Source: JAIVHA01 sp965367295 (GTDB taxonomy: Bacteria; Pseudomonadota; Gammaproteobacteria; DSM-19610). Taken from it: a stretch of 64,000 nucleotides of DNA. The number at the start of each line of letters is the position of its first letter. Positions within the stretch are counted from its first letter, which is position 1. Where the stretch lies: NCBI GenBank assembly GCA_965367295.1, contig CBDUHN010000004.1:1-64000 (forward strand). The letters are read 5' to 3'. Below are positions 16,294-24,747 of this stretch, in pieces. The position numbers and the translations under genes are program-made. The notes under the pieces are model-generated. The model saw only the letters and a list, made by a program, of their open reading frames with translations, did no database searches and was not told where the DNA came from.

Positions 16294-17286
16294 TTAGCGC
16301 ACCCCTCCGCGGACATAGGGATCGTTGTCCGCAAACACATACTTCTCCAGCTCGGACACCTTGGGTTCCGGTGAGGATTCAGCGAACGCGATAATATCGT
16401 TCTCGATCTGATCGAGGACCTCCGTATCCATGGCCTTGTAGTCATCCCGGGTGATCTCGCCTGCCTCGATAAGCTTGTCACGCAGCAGAATGATGGGATC
16501 ACGGCCGGACCACATGCGCTCCTCGTCCTTGGCGCGGTAGGCATTGGAATCGGACATGGAATGGCCGCGGTAGCGGTAGGTCATCAGTTCGAGGAAGTAC
16601 GGACCCTTGCCGGAGCGCACGTGATCGACGGCAATCCTGGCGGCCTTGTAAACCTCTTCGATATCCTGGCCGTCGGCCTGGGCGGCCGGGATGTCATAGC
16701 CGGACACGCGCTTGTGCTGGTCGATCACGGCGGTGGAGCGATCGATGCGGGTGCCGATGCCATACAGGTTGTTTTCGCACACATACAGCACCGGCAGGTT
16801 CCAGACCTTGGCCATGTTCAGGGATTCATGGAAGGTCCCCTGGTTGTTGGCGGCATCACCGAGGAAGCAGATGGAGATCTCGTCACCACCTTTCATCTTG
16901 ATGGCCTTGGCCATGCCGGCAGCCAGCGGGAAGGGTCCGCCCACCAGGGCATAGCCACCCATGAAGTGATGTTCCGCATCAAAGATGTGCATGGAACCGC
17001 CGCGACCTTTGCTGCAGCCGGTCTCCTTGGCAAACAGCTCGGCCATTACGGCCTTGGGGTCGGCGCCGCACTTGATGGCATGTACGTGGTCGCGGTAGCC
17101 GGTGATCACGTAGTCGTGCCCCGGGCGCGCGGCTTCCATTACTCCGAAGCAGCACGCCTCCTGGCCGGGATAGAGGTGGAGAAATCCACCAATCTTGCGT
17201 TCCACATAGGCTTCGTAGCAGCGCTCCTCGAAGCGGCGCGCGAACAGCATTTCGCGCAGCAGCCGTTTCTTGTCGGCGGTATCCAT
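16294..17286 (-). CDS. pdhA: Pyruvate dehydrogenase E1 component, alpha subunit
   Basis: This 330-residue protein has the E1-alpha motifs RRFEERCYEAYVERKIGGFLH, the thiamine-diphosphate site GDAANNQGTFHESLNMA and the phosphorylation-loop-like YRYRGHSMSDSNAYR. An ATG at 17301 is in frame, but the AAGGAG before the ATG at 17286 marks the latter as the likely start. It heads the operon pdhA-pdhB-(repeat)-E2/E3 fusion. Many gammaproteobacteria use the single-chain AceE instead, so this alpha/beta form is a lineage marker. Confidence 0.92.
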   Translation of the reverse strand: MDTADKKRLLREMLFARRFEERCYEAYVERKIGGFLHLYPGQEACCFGVMEAARPGHDYVITGYRDHVHAIKCGADPKAVMAELFAKETGCSKGRGGSMHIFDAEHHFMGGYALVGGPFPLAAGMAKAIKMKGGDEISICFLGDAANNQGTFHESLNMAKVWNLPVLYVCENNLYGIGTRIDRSTAVIDQHKRVSGYDIPAAQADGQDIEEVYKAARIAVDHVRSGKGPYFLELMTYRYRGHSMSDSNAYRAKDEERMWSGRDPIILLRDKLIEAGEITRDDYKAMDTEVLDQIENDIIAFAESSPEPKVSELEKYVFADNDPYVRGGVR

Positions 17287-17810
17287 GGGGCTCCTTATCA
17301 TTCAACTGGCGGCCACCGGCAGGGATCACCCACGTGGCCACATGGCATAGGTTCTTTATAAACCGGCGTATTTTGGCGTCGGTCCCAGGGCACGCCGCGG
17401 GCGCACCGACGGGTACCGGGCCGGATCTCGGCTGCGGTACCCGGGCAAGAATTAAGCGCGTTATGATCTGTGTTTTACGCGCCGAGGTCAAGGTGATCGG
17501 CATGGAAACACCTTCGCGCCACAGCACAAAAGTCAAGTAAAATCAACATCTAAAAGATGCGGATGCCGCTGGCTTCACTACCCGGGGCACTGCATTTGCA
17601 GCTACCGGGCGAACCTGAGACCCGGCACTGGCCGCAGCCCACTGCGGCAGATCTGCTGGAAAACGCCTGCCCACCCGCCAGCCACACAGGGACATCCGGA
17701 CACGCCCGGGTCCGATCATGCCCTACCGATATCACTGGATTCGGTATACGATTCTCCTCCCGTCCGGTCCCTGGACACACCAACCACCACTGGAGCCGTC
17801 CTTCGCTGTC
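17287..17810. other. Intergenic region between divergent pdhA and rimB-like gene
   Basis: About 520 bases without a supported gene. They must hold the divergent promoters. A 9-bp perfect inverted repeat (CGGGTACCG at 17410-17418 with CGGTACCCG at 17435-17443) is the clearest structure. A frame at 17557-17814 and a 5' extension of the rimB-like frame to 17718 lack family features and good start signals. No riboswitch or thiamine box was recognised. Confidence 0.45.
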
Positions 17811-18287
17811 ATGAATCCACAGCCCACACACCTGAACAGCCTCGGCTGGCGGGAATGGATTGCCCTGCCTGCACTCGGCATTTCCGCCATCAAGGCCAAG
17901 GTGGATACGGGTGCACGCACCTCGGCACTGCACGCCTTCTTCGTCGAGCCGTTCGAGGAACAGGGCATCCAGCGGGTGCGCTTCGGCATTCACCCCGTGC
18001 AACGGGACACGCAACAAGAAATCATCTGTAGCGCGGATCTTGTTGATCAGCGCATGGTCACCGATTCCGGCGGCCACCAGGAACAGCGGTTTGTGATCTG
18101 TACTCCGATCCGCATCGGCGCACTGGAATTTCCGGTCGAAATCACCCTGACCAATCGTGATACCATGAACTTTCGTATGCTGCTGGGACGCACTACCCTG
18201 AACGGCCGATTCCTGGTCGATCCCCAGCATTCCTATCTATCCGGCAAGCCCGGCCACCAGACACACGACCATCACACGGAGTCATGA
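17811..18287 (+). CDS. RimB-like retropepsin-fold protease (ATP-dependent zinc protease family, PF05618)
   Basis: This 158-residue protein has the family signature: LGWREWIALPALGISAIKAK followed by the aspartyl-protease-like VDTGARTSALH, then LTNRDTMNFRMLLGRTTL and FLVDPQHSYL. These small proteins resemble single-domain retropepsins. In Pseudomonas, RimB acts with RimK by trimming glutamate-tailed ribosomal protein S6. ATG 17811 matches the family start. Its stop overlaps the rimK start (ATGA), so the two are translationally coupled, which supports the Rim assignment. Confidence 0.85.
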   Translation: MNPQPTHLNSLGWREWIALPALGISAIKAKVDTGARTSALHAFFVEPFEEQGIQRVRFGIHPVQRDTQQEIICSADLVDQRMVTDSGGHQEQRFVICTPIRIGALEFPVEITLTNRDTMNFRMLLGRTTLNGRFLVDPQHSYLSGKPGHQTHDHHTES

Positions 18288-19192
18288 TGAAGATTGCCAT
18301 CCTGTCACGCAGAGCGTCGCTCTATTCCACCCGACGCCTGGCTGAAGCGGCAAAACAGCGCGGCCATGAAGCGCGCATCATCGACACCCTGCGCTGCTAC
18401 ATGAACGTCGCCACCCACCGGCCGGAAGTGCACTACAAGGGTGAGATACTTGAGGGCTACGATGCGGTGATTCCGCGCATTGGCGCCTCCATCACCTTCT
18501 ATGGTACCGCCGTGCTGCGCCAGTTCGAGATCATGGGTGTGTACCCGCTTAACGAATCGGTGGCCATCAGTCGCTCGCGCGACAAGCTGCGCTCCCTGCA
18601 ACTGCTGTCACGCAAGGGCATCGGCCTGCCAGTGACCGGTTTTGCACATTCGCCGGATGATGTGGATGACCTGATCAAGATGGTTGGCGGTGCCCCCTGT
18701 GTGATCAAGCTGCTGGAAGGCACCCAGGGCATAGGCGTGGTACTGGCGGAAACCCAGAAAGCCGCAGAAAGCGTCATCGAAGCCTTCATGGGCCTGAAGG
18801 CCAACATCCTGGTGCAGGAATATATCAAGGAAGCCGGCGGCGCCGATATCCGCTGCCTGGTAGTGGGTGACAAGGTAGTGGCTGCCATGAAACGCCAGGC
18901 CAAGGAAGGAGAATTCCGGTCCAACCTGCATCGTGGAGGGGCCGCCAGCCTGATCAAGATCACCCCGGAGGAACGCTCCGCCGCCGTGCGTGCCGCCAAC
19001 GTGATGGGCCTGAATGTCGCCGGCGTGGATATCCTGCGCTCCAATCACGGCCCGGTGGTCATGGAAGTGAACTCCTCACCGGGTCTGGAGGGCATCGAGG
19101 TCGCCACCGGCAAGGATGTCGCCGGCATGATCATCGAGTTTATCGAGAAAAATGCCAAGCCCAACAAGACCCAGACCCGCGGCAAGGGCTGA
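18284..19192 (+). CDS. rimK: RimK, ATP-grasp glutamate ligase of ribosomal protein S6
   Basis: This 302-residue ATP-grasp enzyme begins MMKIAILSRRASLYSTRRL. It contains GGAPCVIKLLEGTQGIGVVL, QEYIKEAGGADIRCLVVGDKVVAAM, the FRSNLHRGG loop and the Mg/ATP-site VVMEVNSSPGLEGIE. RimK adds glutamates to the C-terminus of ribosomal protein S6. It is the second gene of a two-gene operon with the RimB-like protease. A strong hairpin at 19215-19242 follows. A related aspartoacylase-like gene lies 1 kb downstream. Confidence 0.94.
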   Translation: MMKIAILSRRASLYSTRRLAEAAKQRGHEARIIDTLRCYMNVATHRPEVHYKGEILEGYDAVIPRIGASITFYGTAVLRQFEIMGVYPLNESVAISRSRDKLRSLQLLSRKGIGLPVTGFAHSPDDVDDLIKMVGGAPCVIKLLEGTQGIGVVLAETQKAAESVIEAFMGLKANILVQEYIKEAGGADIRCLVVGDKVVAAMKRQAKEGEFRSNLHRGGAASLIKITPEERSAAVRAANVMGLNVAGVDILRSNHGPVVMEVNSSPGLEGIEVATGKDVAGMIIEFIEKNAKPNKTQTRGKG

Positions 19193-19214
19193 TCAGCCTG
19201 CCAGACATACAGAA

Positions 19215-19242
19215 ACAGGGCTTCCGTTCCCGGAAGCCCTGT
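19215..19242. terminator. Hairpin between convergent rimK and the OmpA-like gene
   Basis: A perfect 12-bp stem ACAGGGCTTCCG/CGGAAGCCCTGT with loop TTCC lies between the two stop codons (19192 and 19270). Neither side has a long T-tract, so it is a weak intrinsic or a 3'-end stabilising structure serving both genes. Confidence 0.6.
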
Positions 19243-19269
19243 CTACTGAGGCTACTTACTGAGACTACC

Positions 19270-19935
19270 CTACTGGGCGCGCTGTCCCACGATATTGATG
19301 TCGACCCGGCGATTCTGCGCACGTCCTTCACGGGTATTATTGTCCGCCACCGGATTCGCTTCACCCATGCCTTTCGCTTCCATGAGATCGGCAGGGAGGC
19401 CCGCATCGGCCAGCGCCTTTCTGACACTCTGGGCCCGGCGTTCGGATAATTGCTGGTTGTAGCCCTCCGGCCCGACGGCATCGGTATATCCAATGATCTC
19501 GATACGCTCAATCTTGGAGTAACCGGATACCTTAGCAGACACCTGCTGCAGTTCTTCTATGGCCGCATTAGTGAGCGCCGCACTGTCAAATGCAAACGCA
19601 ACATCACCGGAATCGGACACGCTCATCAGGCGCGCCGCGGCCGGCTGGATCGCAGCGGCACGTGCAGCAGCCTCATCGGCGGACAGTTTTGCCAAACGTT
19701 CGGCCTCAAGACGCTCGGCCTCCAGCTTCGCCGCCAGCGACGGATCGCATTCCGGCGTATTCATATCGCTGCTCCAGAACCCGGTACGCACACACTCACC
19801 ATAATCGCTGACCACCTGGCTGGACGCGCTATCCGTCACATAGCCTTCTGCCGCCAGGACCGCCGGGGAGAATGATAACGCCAGGGTGACACCCAGGGCG
19901 GCCTTGCAGGCGGATCTTATTTGGAAATTCTTCAT
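19270..19935 (-). CDS. OmpA-family outer membrane/peptidoglycan-binding protein
   Basis: This 221-residue protein has a signal peptide (hydrophobic core ALGVTLALSFSPAVLA, cleavage near residue 29). Next comes a short linker with two Cys (ECVRTGFW...PECD), an Ala/Glu-rich helix (residues ~68-95) and a C-terminal OmpA domain with IIGYTDAVGPEGYNQQLSERRAQSVRKAL and NRRVDINI. The OmpA domain binds peptidoglycan. The short YGECVRTGFW segment resembles the N-terminus of other proteobacterial OmpA-like proteins. There is no beta-barrel. Confidence 0.88.
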   Translation of the reverse strand: MKNFQIRSACKAALGVTLALSFSPAVLAAEGYVTDSASSQVVSDYGECVRTGFWSSDMNTPECDPSLAAKLEAERLEAERLAKLSADEAAARAAAIQPAAARLMSVSDSGDVAFAFDSAALTNAAIEELQQVSAKVSGYSKIERIEIIGYTDAVGPEGYNQQLSERRAQSVRKALADAGLPADLMEAKGMGEANPVADNNTREGRAQNRRVDINIVGQRAQ

Positions 19936-20199
19936 GATTTTACCCTCCGAGATTTGATTTATTCACAGACCACACTCTAGTCCAAAATGAGCGTCATGAA
20001 GGGTGAAGGTGCACCCCGCTACTTCATCGGGAACAGGCCGGTTTCCATGGCGCTAGTGCAAATTCCCCTTTGCTGCAAATGATCATACCCCCATCCCCCG
20101 GCTCCGCAATGACACAGGACAAGCAGACGCATGATTTAACACCGAAATAACAATAAAGGCGGTATGTCCGGTTGCACCCGCCCGGTGACAACCAATATG

Positions 20200-20205
20200 T
20201 ATAAT
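20200..20205 (+). promoter_or_regulatory. Candidate -10 element of the aspartoacylase-like gene
   Basis: A perfect TATAAT preceded directly by TG lies 20 nt before the GTG at 20225. No good -35 box is found 16-18 bases upstream, so it would act as an extended -10 or activator-dependent promoter. Confidence 0.35.
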
Positions 20206-20224
20206 AGCCTCTTCGCAGCCCACC

Positions 20225-21319
20225 GTGCTGCATACCGGGGAACCACCCTTGTCCAGGACAAAGGGATCCAGGCATAACGCCATATCACCGCTCACCATCG
20301 GCGGCATCGAGATCCAGGCAGGTCAACGCATCAGCCTCGACCTGCCCTTTGCGCGCCTGTACACCCACAAAGCCATGACACTGCCAGTGCAGGTGATTCG
20401 CGGCAAACACCCCGGCCCCATGCTGTTCGTCAGCGCCGCGATCCACGGTGACGAAATCAATGGCGTGGAAATCATCCGCCGCCTGCTGCGCCTGCCGCAA
20501 ATCAACAAGATTCACGGCACCCTGATCGCCGTACCCATCGTCAATGTGCATGGCTTCATCCACCACACCCGTTACCTGCCCGACCGCCGCGACCTGAACC
20601 GCAGCTTCCCCGGTTCGGAGAAGGGCTCCCTCACGGCACGCCTGGCCCACCTGTTCCTGGAGGAAATCGTCTCCAAGTGCACCCACGGCATCGACCTGCA
20701 CACCGCCGCGATCCATCGCGAGAATCTGCCGCAGATCCGCGCCAACCTGGATGATGAAGCCACCCTCGCCATGGCCGATGCCTTCGATGTTCCGGTACTG
20801 CTGAATTCGGATCTGCGTGATGGCAGTCTGCGCCAGGTCGCCGATGAACGCGGCATCCGGATCCTGCTTTACGAGGCCGGCGAGGCACTGCGGTTCAATG
20901 AGGTATCCATCCGTGCCGGGGTAAAGGGTATTATCTCGGTGATGCGCCACCTGGGCATGTTGCCGGCCGTGCGCAGCCTCAAGTCACGCAAGGAAACCAT
21001 GGTAGCCCGTTCCAGCACCTGGGTCCGCGCCCCCGATAGCGGCATACTGCGCGCGATCACGCCCTTGGGCGCCCGGGTACGCAAGGGTGACATCATTGCC
21101 CTGATCGCTGATCCGATGGGTGAAAAAGAACTCGAGATACAGGCCAGCGCCAGCGGCATCATCATCGGCCGCATCAACCTGCCGCTGGTCAACGAGGGCG
21201 AAGCCCTGTTTCATATTGCCCGCTTCGAATCCCCCGGGGCCGTTGAAGCAGAGGTGGAAAAACTGCAGTTCATGGATCTTACGGACCCGCTGCACGAGGA
21301 TGAATATCCAGTGGTGTAA
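20225..21319 (+). CDS. Succinylglutamate desuccinylase/aspartoacylase-family zinc hydrolase
   Basis: This protein has up to 364 residues. The zinc site is HGDEINGVEIIRRLL (His and Glu) plus the later DLHTA. The central part has RRDLNRSFPGSEKGSLTARLAHLF, as in the AstE/AspA subfamily of M14-like enzymes. The C-terminal ~100 residues form a barrel/biotinyl-like domain (VRAPDSGILRAITPLGARVRKGDIIALI). Such genes often sit near rimK and RimB-like genes, as here, so the substrate may be an acyl-glutamate or glutamate tail (inference). The start is uncertain: GTG 20225 gives the longest form, TTG 20249 is an alternative. Confidence 0.82.
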   Translation: MLHTGEPPLSRTKGSRHNAISPLTIGGIEIQAGQRISLDLPFARLYTHKAMTLPVQVIRGKHPGPMLFVSAAIHGDEINGVEIIRRLLRLPQINKIHGTLIAVPIVNVHGFIHHTRYLPDRRDLNRSFPGSEKGSLTARLAHLFLEEIVSKCTHGIDLHTAAIHRENLPQIRANLDDEATLAMADAFDVPVLLNSDLRDGSLRQVADERGIRILLYEAGEALRFNEVSIRAGVKGIISVMRHLGMLPAVRSLKSRKETMVARSSTWVRAPDSGILRAITPLGARVRKGDIIALIADPMGEKELEIQASASGIIIGRINLPLVNEGEALFHIARFESPGAVEAEVEKLQFMDLTDPLHEDEYPVV

Positions 21320-21375
21320 GACCTGTCGATCAGCAGGCGTGCACACCATGATTCCAGTGCCCGGATCCTGCAGGC

Positions 21376-23409
21376 TCATACCTCAAGGGTAAAGTAAAAA
21401 GTGGCCCCCTTGTCCGGCTCAGCTTCCGCCCAGACCCGTCCACCATGGCGATGGATAATACGCTGCACGGTGGCCAGGCCTATACCAGCACCCTCGAACT
21501 CATCACTGCTGTGCAGACGCTGAAAGGCGCCGAACAGCTTATCCGCATATTGCATGTCAAAACCGACCCCATTGTCGCGCACAAAATACACCTCCTCATT
21601 ATCCTGCAGCATCAGGCCAAACTCGATATAGGCCTGCTCCCGAACAGAGGTGTATTTCCAGGCATTGCCAACCAGGTTCTCCAGGGCGGAGCACAGCAGG
21701 GTTTTATCGCCATGCACCACCACGTTCTCCTGAATTTCAGACCTCACCTGCCGATCCGGTTGCGCAAGCATCAGGTCTGCGAACACCTCATGAACCAGGG
21801 CACTGAGACTGACCGGCTGCAGATTCAGTGGCGCACGATTGATACGGGACAGGTCGAGCAGGTTATCGATCAATAGCCCCATGCGCTTGCTGGCCGCCCG
21901 CACCCGGTCAAGATAATCGAGCCCGGTCTTGTCCAGCCGGTCGGCATACTCTTCCTGCAGCATAAGACTAAAACCGTTGATACTGCGTAACGGAGACCGG
22001 AGATCATGGGAAACCGAATAGGAAAAAGACTCCAGTTCCTGGATGGCGGCCACCAGCTGACGGCTGCGTTCCTCCACTATGGCTTCCGCCCGTTTGCGCT
22101 CGGTGATATCCCGCACAATGACCACAAAACGGACTTCCTTTCCTCCCAGTACAGCCGGTTGCACTACGATCTCCACCGGCAGTTCTTGACCATCCTTGCA
22201 CCGATGTACCGTTTCGAAGCGACGCATATCCTCACTGCCATCCAGCAGCGGCCGCAGGATCTCGTTGCGAAATCTCTGCTCGTCATACTCGGGTTTGATA
22301 TCAACCGGTGTCATGCCCAGCAGTTCTGCTTCACTGTATCCCAGCTGCTGGACCGCACCCTGATTGGCATAGATGAAGCGCAGACTGTCGGGCTCAAACA
22401 TAAATACGCAATCCAGCGTCTGGTCGAGCGCGGCCTTGAAGTTACTGAGCGTGTGTTCTGTGGCCTGCAATTCTGCAGTGCGCTTGGCGATGATTTCCTC
22501 TAGCTGATTGCGGTAGATACGTAACTCCGACTCGGCCCGTGTACGTTCCGTGATATCACGCGCAACACCCAGCACACCAATAATCTTGTTACCGGAATCG
22601 CGCAAAGGAAGTTTGTGGGTATCGAAAATCCGGATCGCCCCTTCCACGCCCGCGGGATCATGGGGGTTATGTACCTCATGCCCTGCCAATGCCTCCTGGT
22701 CGTCCTGTATGAACCCCTTGATGCCCTTATCGGGATTCCCGTACACCAACTCCTCGGACCAGCCATTCTCAATATCGGTCTTGCCATACATGGCTTCACG
22801 GGTTTTACCCACTGCACGCGCATGGGCATCGTTACAGAGAATGGTTTGCAGATTGTGGTTTTTCACGAAAATCAGATCAGGGGTCGAATTGATTACATTC
22901 TCCAGCAATGCAAGTGCATTACCTAACTCGATCTCCATGGATTTACGCTGCGTGATATCGTAGAGCGTAACCAGATGAATGGCATCGAATGACCCTGTCA
23001 GCATAGCGGCATCGGCAAGCACGGTTTTCAATGAACCATCCTTACACTGGATATTCAATTCCAGCGGCTCAAATGGCATAGCCATTTCCCGGCTTCGATC
23101 AATATGTTCCTGCCATTGGTCTGCGACCCATTGGCGATACTCCGGATCGGGATAGGCTTTGGACCACCAGTCCGAAAGCGTGCGGATATCACTGAGGGTA
23201 TACCCGAAGGTACGGGAAAACGCGGCGTTGAGATGCACGATATTCTGCCTCTCGTCATTCAGCGCGAAAGGCACCGGCGAGGCATCGATCACGTTGCGCA
23301 GATACGCGTCATCCGCATAGCGGGCTGCCTGGGCCTCCAGTTCGGCAACCCTGGCCTGTGCCCGTTCCAGCTCAGCAATCAGCTGTTCTCGTGTCTTGTC
23401 TGCCTGCAT
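21376..23409 (-). CDS. Multi-PAS sensor histidine kinase
   Basis: This 677-residue cytoplasmic-looking protein opens with a short coiled coil (REQLIAELERAQARVAELEAQ). Three PAS domains follow at roughly 35-150, 160-290 and 320-440; the PAC segments include GVLGVARDITERTRAE and VVIVRDITERKRAE. The HisKA domain has the phospho-acceptor region SYSVSHDLRSPLRSI. The HATPase has NAWKYTS, DNGVGFDMQYADKLFGAFQ and GAGIGLATVQRI, as in phytochrome-like kinases. It lacks membrane helices. No response regulator is adjacent. ATG 23409 is preferred to the GTG at 23472. The signal sensed is unknown. Confidence 0.88.
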   Translation of the reverse strand: MQADKTREQLIAELERAQARVAELEAQAARYADDAYLRNVIDASPVPFALNDERQNIVHLNAAFSRTFGYTLSDIRTLSDWWSKAYPDPEYRQWVADQWQEHIDRSREMAMPFEPLELNIQCKDGSLKTVLADAAMLTGSFDAIHLVTLYDITQRKSMEIELGNALALLENVINSTPDLIFVKNHNLQTILCNDAHARAVGKTREAMYGKTDIENGWSEELVYGNPDKGIKGFIQDDQEALAGHEVHNPHDPAGVEGAIRIFDTHKLPLRDSGNKIIGVLGVARDITERTRAESELRIYRNQLEEIIAKRTAELQATEHTLSNFKAALDQTLDCVFMFEPDSLRFIYANQGAVQQLGYSEAELLGMTPVDIKPEYDEQRFRNEILRPLLDGSEDMRRFETVHRCKDGQELPVEIVVQPAVLGGKEVRFVVIVRDITERKRAEAIVEERSRQLVAAIQELESFSYSVSHDLRSPLRSINGFSLMLQEEYADRLDKTGLDYLDRVRAASKRMGLLIDNLLDLSRINRAPLNLQPVSLSALVHEVFADLMLAQPDRQVRSEIQENVVVHGDKTLLCSALENLVGNAWKYTSVREQAYIEFGLMLQDNEEVYFVRDNGVGFDMQYADKLFGAFQRLHSSDEFEGAGIGLATVQRIIHRHGGRVWAEAEPDKGATFYFTLEV

Positions 23410-23613
23410 TGCCAACCCACTTCCCCTGCACTGTACTCCGCCTTCACGGTTGAGCGTATGGCATTCCACCACATAGCGTCCAGATCTTTAGAGAAACATC
23501 GCTCATAATGGTTGATCTGCTGTCCCGGCGGGCCGGCATACAAACACCCTGATCGCCCTCATACCTGAAGCCGTCTATAATGCGATTTCTGCTGCGCGCA
23601 AACGGATCTCCTC

Positions 23614-24651
23614 ATGACCGAACTCATTCTCACCCGCCCCGATGACTGGCACCTGCATGTGCGGGATGATGCGGCACTGGCCTCCGTGGTACCACACACG
23701 GCGCGCCAGTTCGGCCGCGCCATCATCATGCCCAACCTGAAGCCACCGGTGACGACCACCGCCCAGGCACTGGCCTACCGTGAGCGCATTTTGGCCGCCA
23801 TACCCGCTGGCGTCACCTTCGCGCCGCTGATGACCCTGTATCTCACCGACAACACCTCGCCTGAGGAGATCCACAGGGCCAAGGACAGCGGGCAGATCCA
23901 TGCATTGAAGTTGTACCCGGCCGGCGCCACCACCAACTCCGATGCCGGGGTCACCGATCTGCGCAAGACCTGGCCCGCCCTGGAGGCCATGGCCGAAGCA
24001 GGCATGCCGTTGCTGGTGCATGGCGAGGTGACGGAAGCCAGCGTGGATGTGTTCGATCGCGAAGAGGTGTTCATCGAACGTCACCTGGCGCCGCTGGCGC
24101 GGGATCTGCCGGAACTGAAACTGGTGTTGGAACACATCACGACCCGCCAGGGCATCGCCTTCGTGGAGGAGTCCTCCGCCAATGTGGCCGGCACCCTCAC
24201 CGCTCACCATCTGCTGCTGAATCGCAACGCCATGTTTGCCGGTGGTATGCGTCCGCATCACTACTGCCTCCCGGTGCTGAAGCGTGAGCGTCATCGCGAG
24301 GCACTGGTGGCCGCCGCGATCAGCGGGAATCCGAAGTTTTTCCTCGGCACCGACAGTGCCCCGCATCCCCGGCATGCCAAGGAATCCGCCTGCGGCTGTG
24401 CCGGCATGTATACCGCCCATGCCGCCATTGAATTCTATGTCGAAGCCTTCGAAGCCGCCGGTGCACTGGACAAACTGGAAGCCTTCGCCAGTCACTTCGG
24501 CGCGGATTTCTACGGTCTGCCACGCAACCCCGACCGGATCACCCTGCGTCGGGAAACCTGGCAGGTACCGGAGTCCTATCCGATGGGCGGGGAAACCCTG
24601 GTGCCCCTCTATGCCGGCCAGCCGCTGCATTGGCGACTGCAGGGGGCGTAA
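23614..24651 (+). CDS. pyrC: Dihydroorotase (class II)
   Basis: This 345-residue protein has the class II dihydroorotase motifs. They are DDWHLHVRD (zinc ligands His13/His15), MPNLKPPVTT, HALKLYPAGATTNSDAGV with the carboxylated Lys99, LVHGEV, LEHITT and FLGTDSAPH. It cyclises carbamoyl-aspartate to dihydroorotate in pyrimidine synthesis. It is a single gene divergent from the PAS kinase. Confidence 0.96.
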   Translation: MTELILTRPDDWHLHVRDDAALASVVPHTARQFGRAIIMPNLKPPVTTTAQALAYRERILAAIPAGVTFAPLMTLYLTDNTSPEEIHRAKDSGQIHALKLYPAGATTNSDAGVTDLRKTWPALEAMAEAGMPLLVHGEVTEASVDVFDREEVFIERHLAPLARDLPELKLVLEHITTRQGIAFVEESSANVAGTLTAHHLLLNRNAMFAGGMRPHHYCLPVLKRERHREALVAAAISGNPKFFLGTDSAPHPRHAKESACGCAGMYTAHAAIEFYVEAFEAAGALDKLEAFASHFGADFYGLPRNPDRITLRRETWQVPESYPMGGETLVPLYAGQPLHWRLQGA

Positions 24652-24747
24652 GCGGCGCGGCACAGGGAACGATGCATTCGCAACAGCTGCACCCCTGACA
24701 TCCGTACCGGGGATTCCCCCCGCTCAGGCGCATGGACTGAACAGGCC

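Noticed and set aside
17557..17814. An 85-codon + strand frame before the rimB-like gene
   Set aside because: Pro/His/Ser-rich translation without motif, and it overlaps the start of the well-supported rimB-like gene in another frame.
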